Shown piece after piece: positions 1-5,824 of a stretch of 5,824 nt of DNA (position 1 is the stretch's first letter; each line of letters begins with the position of its first letter). Under the pieces are notes generated by a model, which saw only the letters and a list, made by a program, of their open reading frames with translations, was not told the DNA's origin and did no database searches. The DNA comes from Gammaproteobacteria bacterium (lineage in GTDB: Bacteria > Pseudomonadota > Gammaproteobacteria > DSM-16500), in contig JAJONP010000153.1 in assembly GCA_021323555.1 (NCBI GenBank), positions 1 to 5,824 on the forward strand. Reading direction: 5' to 3'. The translations under genes and the position numbers were made by a program.

Positions 1-89
1 AATTAATTTGATCACAAATCGTCATGCAACTCAACCATAATCCTTTGTTTGTCAAAATATTTTTATTTGGTTTCGTGTCTATCGGTCAG

Positions 90-334
90 GCATAGTCCGC
101 GGAAGCCGAGGCTTGTTGTGAGCAGCTGAGGTGGTGAAGAGAGGAAAACTCGAAGGCGGCGAAGCTAAAAACAACAAGCAATACTCGGCGTCGAGTCAGT
201 GTGGGAGGCATGGGCGAAGGCTTAGTCGAGCCCGAGCCGGACGCAGGACGTCCGCGGCAAATTTAGGTAGTCGCGTAACGCGAGGGCGTTTAGGACAGGG
301 AGGTGCGAAACGCATCCCAAGCGTAGCGACTCGA
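90..334. repeat. GC-rich palindromic repeat-like insertion
   Basis: This block is visibly much richer in G and C than the AT-rich sequence on either side. It is dense in small palindromes and inverted repeats: AAGCC/GGCTT around a 2-base loop at 103-114, GCTTGTTGT (111-119) against ACAACAAGC (171-179), GTCGAGTC (190-197) against GACTCGAC (328-335), and TCGCGT-A-ACGCGA at 271-283. GTCCGCGG occurs twice in the same direction (95-102 and 250-257). The right edge is fixed to about 334 because kinase-like coding sequence read on the minus strand stops abruptly at codon 337-335. The left edge, near 90, is judged only from the composition change. No transposase is encoded, and the open frames inside give Arg/Gly/Ser-rich translations typical of GC-rich non-coding DNA. 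It may be a miniature mobile element, a dispersed palindromic repeat or a structured RNA. No target-site duplication was found. Confidence 0.5.
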
Positions 335-1434
335 CTGTTGCTTTAATTGAGCGCTGAAGATTTGGATAGAAGTTAATATAACGCTTTTAGGACTAAAAGG
401 GGCTATTTTTAGCTTTAATAGATGGTGCTCAATTTTGGAGACATCCAGGACATCCTCTACCACAATTTTTTGTTGCTGAACACTCTGGTCTAAGCTTAGA
501 TAAATATCATTTACGGCTTCAAAAGCATTGGTAAAATCGTCGGCTACTTCTAGGCTAAGTATTTTATCGTGCCGCTTTAACAGAGATTTTAATTGGTCCA
601 GGGTTTCTTTTAACATTTCCGTACTGCCGGCCATGCCATTTAAGGGGTTTCGGATTTCGTGGCAAATAGTATCAATAAATGCCTTGAGTCTTTTTTGATT
701 ATTTTCAGCTTCTTCCATCCTTTTACGCTCAGTAATATTAGTAATGGTTTGAATGTAGCTTTTTACGCGGCCTTCTTTATCCAACTTCGGAGCAGCCTGG
801 TTTATAATCCAAATAGTTTTATCACTTTTCGGCTGATAAAAACGGTATTCTAACGTAAAAGTTTTTCCACATTCGAGTGCCTCGTGCCATTTAGCTATGA
901 CCGATTCTTTATCCTTCGGATGAATAGCGTTTAACCAGCCTTTACCTAAAGCCTCTTCTAAAGATAATCCCATGAATTGACACGCCTGTTCATTGACATA
1001 GGTTAAATAGCCTTCTGAAGTACAATGAAAAATACCCACGGGTGCCATCGAAGCGAGAGTCCGGTAATTGCGCTCGCTTGCTGCCAAGGCGCGTTCTGCT
1101 TCTTTGCGCTCTGTTAAATCACGGGTGACTTTAACAAAACCAATAGGCTCCTTTTCTTCATCATAAACTCAGGATAGTGGGTTGCAATAGCTTGAGGTTC
1201 ATAAAATTTCGAAAAAGACTGGCCAATTATCTCTTCTGCTTTATAGCCTTTAATGGCTTCTGCCCCGCTGTTCCAGGTTAAGATATGCCCTTGTGTGTCC
1301 AAAATAAAAATGGCGTAATCCTTAATGGTTTCTATCCCTTTTAATAGAACTTTATAGTGGTGCTTAGGAAGCGCTAAGCGTTGTGGGCTGACAGCGGGGT
1401 CACTTAATACTTTGGAAGGAGATAGATGAAACAT
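290..1434 (-). pseudogene. Broken PAS-PAS-HisKA hybrid sensor kinase remnant
   Basis: The remnant of a soluble PAS sensor histidine kinase reads leftwards from an ATG at 1434 with a good ribosome binding site. The first 90 residues begin a PAS domain (DYAIFILDTQGHILTWNSGA, then GYKAEEIIGQ) and stop matching after HYPEF. Translation in that frame ends at 1114. The family sequence resumes in another frame from about 1165 (YDEEKEPIGFVKVTRDLTER). The stretch normally between these motifs, roughly 30-35 residues in related PAS domains, is missing, so this is a deletion of 3n+1 bases rather than a one-base slip. The second frame carries a second PAS (PVGIFHCTSEGYLTYVNEQA), an ITNITERK exit motif and a HisKA domain with the phospho-accepting His at 659-661 (FIDTICHEIRNPLNG). 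It then leaves kinase sequence at 335, in the GC-rich block, and adds 14 foreign residues before a stop at 290-292. The HATPase and any receiver are absent, so it cannot be an active kinase. The TTG at 1087 is not a credible natural start. An assembly error at the deletion is possible. Confidence 0.85.
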
Positions 1435-1442
1435 AATGTAGG

Positions 1443-1448
1443 CTCCTT
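1443..1448 (-). promoter_or_regulatory. Ribosome binding site of the kinase remnant
   Basis: Read on the minus strand this is AAGGAG, eight bases before the ATG at 1434-1432. It is a strong Shine-Dalgarno match and supports 1434 as the original start of the broken kinase. The initiation region therefore survives although the gene body is decayed. A TATAAT lies upstream on the same strand (1529-1524), but no -35 element at proper spacing was seen, so I do not call a promoter. Confidence 0.6.
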
Positions 1449-1860
1449 AGTGGAAATCATGCAATGAGAATACATTTTTGCGACTTTATTATTACCATAA
1501 CAGTTATTTTAGGTCATTGCTTTATTATAAATAACAAGCTCAACTTTGGCTCATTATGGAGTCTTTGAAAAGCGGAAGATGTATCCTAGATATAGTGATT
1601 AACTAAATAACTACAAATTATCTTTTTATTATTATACTTCTGTACTCTCAAAAAAGCAAGAGCGTAGTAATGTGAAGAATGAAAGTGCTAAAAATAAAAC
1701 TTGATCTAAGAAAACTTAATAAGAAAAGATTCATCAGTATATTCTAACCAATAAGCTAGAGCAGAGGCAGTCTGCAGATAAAATCCCACGCGCTCACCAC
1801 TGTCAATATTGCGCATTTATTTTTTAAACATCCCTTGTTCCTACCAATGGAAAATGCTCC

Positions 1861-1885
1861 CTGCGCATTCTCGCCATAAGCGCAG
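1861..1885. repeat. Small inverted repeat, possible operator
   Basis: CTGCGC (1861-1866) and GCGCAG (1880-1885) form a perfect 6-bp inverted repeat around a 13-base spacer. It lies immediately upstream of a possible -35 hexamer at 1889. It could be a regulator binding site or a weak stem. Six-base arms also arise by chance, so this is tentative. Confidence 0.25.
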
Positions 1886-1888
1886 TTG

Positions 1889-1916
1889 TTGAGAACTTAA
1901 TGACAATCCTTATTAT
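1889..1916 (+). promoter_or_regulatory. Possible sigma-70 promoter, distal
   Basis: TTGAGA (1889-1894) and TATTAT (1911-1916) are separated by 16 bases and resemble the -35 and -10 boxes of housekeeping promoters. Transcription would start near 1923 and give a leader of about 265 bases before the intact kinase. In AT-rich DNA such matches are common, so confidence is low. Confidence 0.25.
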
Positions 1917-2031
1917 GTAGCATTGATGTTGGGGTTCATCTCTACTATACCAATATAAAAAACCATTACCCTAATTATTAAAGGGTGAAGGTGATTTTAT
2001 GATGTTGAGCCTATCCAACAAAATGAATAAA

Positions 2032-2040
2032 TGGTATAAT
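2032..2040 (+). promoter_or_regulatory. Extended -10 promoter candidate for the intact kinase
   Basis: TGGTATAAT matches the extended -10 form (TG, one base, then TATAAT) with a perfect -10 hexamer at 2035-2040. No good -35 box lies 16-18 bases upstream, which extended -10 promoters can tolerate. The transcript would begin near 2047 and carry a leader of about 140 bases before the ATG at 2188. This is the best promoter-like match in the divergent region, but it rests on sequence alone. Confidence 0.4.
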
Positions 2041-2173
2041 TTGTAATGGCTATTGGTTCTTTTTGGACTCTCTTGAAATAATATGAATCGTATGGGTAGT
2101 AACACTGCCCTTTTCATCTCTTCAAAACAGGCGTATAGCTCTATCCACTGAGTTTTTGCAATTTTAAACAGAT

Positions 2174-2177
2174 GGAG
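2174..2177 (+). promoter_or_regulatory. Ribosome binding site of the intact kinase
   Basis: GGAG lies ten bases before the ATG at 2188. The spacing is slightly long but acceptable. It supports 2188 as the start, which also places the first PAS domain a natural dozen residues from the N-terminus. Confidence 0.5.
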
Positions 2178-2187
2178 ATCAGCCACG

Positions 2188-4404
2188 ATGTTACAATCAA
2201 AAACCTTGTCAACTCCCATTAATTTTCAAGCATTATTTGAAGCAACCCCCACTCCTTGTCTAGTTTTATCTCCCGATAGCCATTTTACTATCGTAGAAGT
2301 TAATGAGGCGTATTTACATGCAACCCGGACAACAAGAGAATCGATAATAGGCCAGGGAGTATTTGAAGTATTTCCTGCTAATCCTGATGACTCTAATACT
2401 TCGTGTGTGATAAATTTTCGTGCCTCATTAAATCGTGTGGTAGCGAATTGCGTTACTGATATTATGCCAATTTACCAATACGATATTCCTTGTCAAGAAG
2501 TAGACAGTAAAGGATTTGAGACACGTTATTGGAGCCCTATTAATATCCCTGTTTTAGGGGAAAGAAATACGCTTGATTTAATTGTTCATCGGGTAGAAGA
2601 TGTTACTGAATTTATGTTATCCAAACCGACAGGAGCAGAGCAATGCGGTCGGATCCAGCAGCTGCAGGCAGAGATTTATCAGCATGTGAAAAAGGCAGAA
2701 CAAACACAAGCCGCATTACGCATCAGTAATGAACGTTATAACTTACTGACTTCTATTCTGCCTGTTGGCATTTTTCATACTAATCCTGAAGGTTATTGCA
2801 TTTACGTGAATCCCCAATGGCAGGAAATTACCGGCATTGACTTAGCCCATAACCGGGATAAGCCTTGGTTTGAGCTGGTACATCCAGAAGATGTCCACTA
2901 TGCCAGGGAAGCCTGGCGTCATAGTCAACAAACATTCAGCGTTTTTAAAGTAGAGGTACGATTTCTTTTACCCAATGGAAAAGAAAGGTGGGTACTGGCT
3001 CAGGCAGTGCCAGAAATCAGAGAAGAAAAAATTCAAAGCTACGTAAGCGCGATTACGGATATCACGCAAAATAAAAAGGTAGAAAAAGAGCACTATCAGG
3101 GTGTACAAGAAGCTGAAGTATATCGCAAATGTCAGGAACAATTCATTGATACCATGTGCCATGAACTGCGTAATCCCCTCAATGGGGTATTAGGCAATGT
3201 GGCTTTACTAGAAGATAATACTATGCAGCTGCAAAAACTTATTGAAACTACAGAACCAGAGCAGATCAGCTCCCCTTTACGTGAAAAATCTCTTGAATTT
3301 CTGGGTAAAGAAAAAGAAAGCATTCAAACCATTAAAATGTGTGCCGAATATCAAAAAGTGATTACCGATGATGTTCTGAGCTTGTCTAAACTGGAAGCAG
3401 GGAAAGTAGAATTAAGCCTGGTGGATTTTGACCCTAAAAAAGTCATTAAAGAGACGGTAGCCATGTTAAATTCAGAAATTAGTCGTAAAAATTTACAACT
3501 GTATCTCAAACTCATTTACAAAGATATTGCTGTTAATGGCGATCCGGATCGATTAAAGCAAATATTACTGAATTTATTAACCAATGCTATAAAATTTACC
3601 CCTCCAGGCGGCGAAATTGCTATCAGTTTAAAGTCATCGATGGTAACAGAAAGCCATACTGTATTAATTTTTACTGTCAAAGATACGGGCATAGGGATGA
3701 CAGAAGAAGAAAAATCGCGGATTTTTGAACGTTTTTCGCAAGCAAATACCGCTACCCATCAACAATATGGAGGTTCAGGCTTAGGGCTATCCATCAGCCG
3801 CAGCCTCATTGTGCTAATGGGAGGAAATATTCATGTTAAAAGTGAGCCAGGTAAAGGTACCAAATTCACTTTTACCATTCAATGCCCGCTCCTTTCATTA
3901 CAAAAAGCCCCGCCCCCCTCACTATCGGTTTTTGCAGCCCCATCTGGAGAAATACTGCCTCCTATTGCCTCCGCTATACCTTCCGCTAATCGACTTATTT
4001 TAATTGTTGAAGATAATCTCATTAACCAAAAAATCTTAAAACATATTCTAGAGCAGGCTGGGCATCATTGTGAAATTGCCAACAATGGTAAAGAATCCTT
4101 ATTAGTATTAGGGGCCACGCCATTTGATATCGTTTTTATGGATATTGAAATGCCTCTTATGAGTGGTTTAGAGGCAACCCGCATTATCCGCCGGACAGAA
4201 CAAGAGCAAGGAAAGTCTCCTATTCCTATTATTGGCTTATCAGGCTACTCTCGACAAGAACAAAGAGAAGAAGCGAAAAATTCAGGGATGAATGATTATC
4301 TCACTAAGCCTTATGATAAAGCTAAGCTGCTGGAAAAAATAGATTTTTATACAAAAGCAGAAACCCCTGTTGTAGATTCAAAACTAGGCCTCAAAATTGC
4401 GTGA
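2188..4404 (+). CDS. Soluble hybrid sensor kinase, PAS-PAS-HisKA-HATPase-REC
   Basis: A 738-residue cytoplasmic hybrid histidine kinase that should autophosphorylate on His and pass the phosphate to its own receiver. Two PAS sensor domains occupy about 13-143 (LFEATPTPCLVLSPDS, VFEVFPANPDD, exit motif HRVEDVTEF) and 186-297 (PVGIFHTNPEGY, exit ITDITQNK), joined by a Gln/Glu/Lys-rich, probably coiled-coil linker near 150-185. The HisKA H-box is CHELRNPLNG with phospho-accepting H325. The dimerization domain is long, with about 70 residues from H325 to the DVLSLSKLEAG motif. The HATPase (about 447-566) has its N-box (N462, N466), DTGIGM (499-504), the F-box IFERFSQ (512-518) and GGSGLGL (528-534), so ATP binding looks intact. 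A Pro/Ala/Ser-rich linker (567-601) leads to the receiver (602-722), with acidic E608/D609, phospho-acceptor D652, S685 and K707. There is no transmembrane segment, HPt or output domain, so a separate HPt protein is expected. The signal is unknown; I see no residues that specify haem or flavin binding. It stands alone, convergent with the next gene across a 76-bp gap that has no clear terminator. Confidence 0.95.
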   Translation: MLQSKTLSTPINFQALFEATPTPCLVLSPDSHFTIVEVNEAYLHATRTTRESIIGQGVFEVFPANPDDSNTSCVINFRASLNRVVANCVTDIMPIYQYDIPCQEVDSKGFETRYWSPINIPVLGERNTLDLIVHRVEDVTEFMLSKPTGAEQCGRIQQLQAEIYQHVKKAEQTQAALRISNERYNLLTSILPVGIFHTNPEGYCIYVNPQWQEITGIDLAHNRDKPWFELVHPEDVHYAREAWRHSQQTFSVFKVEVRFLLPNGKERWVLAQAVPEIREEKIQSYVSAITDITQNKKVEKEHYQGVQEAEVYRKCQEQFIDTMCHELRNPLNGVLGNVALLEDNTMQLQKLIETTEPEQISSPLREKSLEFLGKEKESIQTIKMCAEYQKVITDDVLSLSKLEAGKVELSLVDFDPKKVIKETVAMLNSEISRKNLQLYLKLIYKDIAVNGDPDRLKQILLNLLTNAIKFTPPGGEIAISLKSSMVTESHTVLIFTVKDTGIGMTEEEKSRIFERFSQANTATHQQYGGSGLGLSISRSLIVLMGGNIHVKSEPGKGTKFTFTIQCPLLSLQKAPPPSLSVFAAPSGEILPPIASAIPSANRLILIVEDNLINQKILKHILEQAGHHCEIANNGKESLLVLGATPFDIVFMDIEMPLMSGLEATRIIRRTEQEQGKSPIPIIGLSGYSRQEQREEAKNSGMNDYLTKPYDKAKLLEKIDFYTKAETPVVDSKLGLKIA

Positions 4405-4480
4405 GAAATTGTATTGAATCAACTCAGATAATTTTTAAAATAAGAAAAACAAATTCTTCTCCTTGATTTACCTTTGGTGT

Positions 4481-5824
4481 TTATTGAATTGTTTTAGCAG
4501 AATAACTGGAAAAAACCTGAGGATTTTGGGTCTCGCTTTCAATTTGATGCACAGACGGTGTATTAAACATCTCAGCAAAATCGGCTTTACTTAAAATGAT
4601 TTTAAGGTTAAGTGCTTCTTCAGGTGTATGAGTCACTAGCCGCAAATGATCTTTCGTCACGTTCGCGTTTGTTATCTTTTCTGACAATACTTGCTTGACC
4701 AGTTGCTTAAATTGAGACAATACGAATTTACGCCAATAAGGTGCCACTGAGGGTAACTCGATAGTGATGCATTTATTTTCACAGCGAGCCTTAAAAGGAA
4801 GTTGCTGGTCTAATAGCTCTGTGGCTACCGTTTTAAATTGTACTGTCAATCTTTCTACCGGGGACTGCGTTATTAACGCAGGCGTTTGGAAAAAAGACAT
4901 TGTAGATGCTGTTAAGGGCTGGGGGGAAGAAGGTACAGGTAATGGTAGCTCGAGGAGAGGTAGTTTCTCAAGTCTGCTTCGCGACGATAACCTCTGAAGC
5001 ATTTTAACCACAGGGACTCTATCAAACGGTTTAGTGATATAGTCATTCATTCCTGCTTCTTTAGCGATTTGAATTTGAGCAAGCTGAGCATTAGCGGAAA
5101 TGCCCACAATCATTGCAGGCGGTTTATCTAACGCCTGTTCACGCTGACGGATTTGTTTAGTAGCCTCTAACCCATTCATCACCGGCATTTCTATATCCAT
5201 CAAAATGACGTCAAATGCCTTTTCTTCAGCACAACTTAATGCTTCTAGCCCATTTTCTGCAGTCTGATAATCCCAACCCAATTTCGTTACAAAATAGACT
5301 AACAATTTCTGATTAACGGGATTATCTTCTACAATGAGCACTTTCTTTCGGATATCTTCTCCAACAGCATGAGGAATCGATTCTGGTGGGGGAGAAAAAG
5401 ACTGATGCAGCTTTTGGGTAGCAGAACGAGGCAGAGACACTCTTATATTCATTTCAGTTCCTTTACCTTTTTCACTCTTGACTTCAATACGGCCCCCCAT
5501 CATCTCGATGAGCTGCTGACTGATACTTAACCCTAAACCGGCCCCTTTGACCATAGGCTCAATATCGTGATAAGACTCAGAAGAGGAGGAAGAAGAAGCA
5601 AACTGGGTAAAACGCTTAAACAGTTGACTGACTTCCTCTTTATTCATACCAATACCGGTATCGCTTACCTGAATCAGCAATTCAACGGTATTTTCCTCCA
5701 CATAGTGCTCCGTTAACGTAACCCTGATAGTCCCCCTTTTCGTAAATTTAAGGGCATTAGAAAGTAAATTAATCAAAGCCTGTTTTAACCGCACCGCATC
5801 CCCTTCTATAATAATGTCCTTGTC
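4481..5824 (-). CDS. Hybrid sensor kinase, C-terminal part (HATPase-REC-unknown tail)
   Basis: This is the C-terminal 447 residues of a hybrid histidine kinase; the 5' end lies beyond the right edge. The GTG at 5794 is not the start, because the frame stays open to 5824 and the upstream codons (DKDIIIEGDAVRLKQ) are normal kinase sequence. Residues below are numbered from that GTG. The HATPase has an N-box with N9 and N13, DTGIGM (45-50), the F-box LFKRFTQ (58-64) and GAGLGL (84-89). Its ATP lid contains six consecutive serines (67-72). The receiver (about 150-268) keeps acidic E156/D157, phospho-acceptor D200, S233 and K255, so phosphotransfer should be intact. A Pro/Leu-rich linker (about 275-295) and an extension to 437 follow. 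The extension contains a possibly folded segment (about 315-412) that I do not recognise. It has no HPt-like HxxKG motif and no helix-turn-helix that I can see. The sensor domains and phospho-accepting His must lie off-window. The gene is convergent with the intact kinase; the stop is at 4481-4483. Confidence 0.93.
   Translation of the reverse strand, partial: DKDIIIEGDAVRLKQALINLLSNALKFTKRGTIRVTLTEHYVEENTVELLIQVSDTGIGMNKEEVSQLFKRFTQFASSSSSSESYHDIEPMVKGAGLGLSISQQLIEMMGGRIEVKSEKGKGTEMNIRVSLPRSATQKLHQSFSPPPESIPHAVGEDIRKKVLIVEDNPVNQKLLVYFVTKLGWDYQTAENGLEALSCAEEKAFDVILMDIEMPVMNGLEATKQIRQREQALDKPPAMIVGISANAQLAQIQIAKEAGMNDYITKPFDRVPVVKMLQRLSSRSRLEKLPLLELPLPVPSSPQPLTASTMSFFQTPALITQSPVERLTVQFKTVATELLDQQLPFKARCENKCITIELPSVAPYWRKFVLSQFKQLVKQVLSEKITNANVTKDHLRLVTHTPEEALNLKIILSKADFAEMFNTPSVHQIESETQNPQVFSSYSAKTIQ

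Larger units (their letters stand above)
1435..2187. other. Long divergent non-coding region
   Basis: These 753 bases separate the divergent kinase remnant from the intact kinase. The sequence is AT-rich and I see no reading frame with a recognisable protein, no tRNA-like cloverleaf and no tandem repeat. The only larger frame, on the minus strand at 1971-2219, overlaps the start of the intact gene and resembles no family I know. The stretch holds the candidate promoters, the small inverted repeat and the ribosome binding sites listed separately. It is longer than needed for two promoters, so it may contain an unrecognised small RNA or the remains of a lost gene. Confidence 0.6.

Noticed and set aside
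1..86. Minus-strand frame open to the left edge
   Set aside because: It is only about 28 codons, has no recognisable protein and no convincing start, so it cannot be told from chance in AT-rich DNA.
131..346. 71-codon plus-strand frame in the GC-rich block
   Set aside because: It lies almost wholly within the palindromic element, is Arg/Gly/Ser rich, lacks a family resemblance and runs into the antisense of kinase sequence. It is best seen as a compositional artefact.
1999..2046. 15-codon plus-strand leader peptide with AAGGTG upstream
   Set aside because: The spacing is plausible, but the extended -10 element lies inside it, no attenuator hairpin follows and such short frames are frequent by chance.
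1971..2219. 82-codon minus-strand frame upstream of the intact kinase
   Set aside because: It overlaps the start and ribosome binding site of the intact gene on the opposite strand, has no recognisable domain and shows no clear ribosome binding site.
4442..4458. Possible hairpin AAGAA/TTCTT between the convergent genes as a terminator
   Set aside because: The stem has five mostly A-T pairs and no run of T on either side that fits an intrinsic terminator.
4481..4900. HPt domain in the tail of the right-hand kinase
   Set aside because: I looked for the HxxKG phospho-His motif typical of HPt domains and found none. The visible pattern includes likely beta strands, unlike an all-helical HPt.
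4764..4997. 77-codon plus-strand frame opposite the right-hand kinase tail
   Set aside because: It is antisense to a longer frame that continues from a clear receiver domain, with no independent support.

Overview
The window is about 5.8 kb of AT-rich bacterial DNA that carries almost only two-component signalling genes. It holds three PAS/histidine-kinase (HK) loci of the soluble hybrid type (sensor, kinase core and, where preserved, a receiver on one chain). One is intact, one runs off the right edge and one is a broken remnant. Low GC, decayed genes, long non-coding stretches and a GC-rich palindromic element inserted in coding sequence suggest a host-associated or amoeba-associated bacterium, perhaps a Legionellales-type gammaproteobacterium. 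No ribosomal or other taxonomic marker is present, so this placement is a weak inference.

Layout. Positions 1-89 are AT-rich with no supported gene. Positions ~90-334 form a GC-rich, palindrome-dense block unlike its surroundings. It abuts, on the minus strand, a hybrid-kinase remnant (290-1434) with two lesions. An internal deletion and frame change near 1163-1168 destroys the first PAS domain. The GC-rich block replaces everything after the start of the region joining the dimerization domain to the ATPase domain, so ATPase and receiver are lost. A 753-bp non-coding divergent region (1435-2187) follows, with candidate promoters for the plus-strand gene. The intact gene (2188-4404, plus) encodes a 738-residue PAS-PAS-HisKA-HATPase-REC kinase with all catalytic residues present. 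After a 76-bp convergent gap, a third kinase lies on the minus strand (4481-5824 and beyond). Only its ATPase domain, receiver and an unrecognised C-terminal extension of about 170 residues are visible.

How they work together. The intact and the partial protein both end with a receiver or an unrecognised tail and have no visible histidine phosphotransfer (HPt) domain. Signalling would therefore need a separate HPt protein or a direct partner outside the window. No transmembrane segment is seen in the intact kinase, so it should sense a cytoplasmic signal through its PAS domains. The remnant and the intact kinase share the same PAS-HisKA architecture and an unusually long dimerization domain, which suggests duplication followed by decay of one copy.

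Most worth a second look: the GC-rich element and its fusion to the kinase remnant, the lengthened dimerization domain reminiscent of fungal hybrid kinases, and the unknown C-terminal domain of the right-hand kinase. I found no CRISPR array, tRNA, rRNA, transposase gene or clear new multi-gene system.
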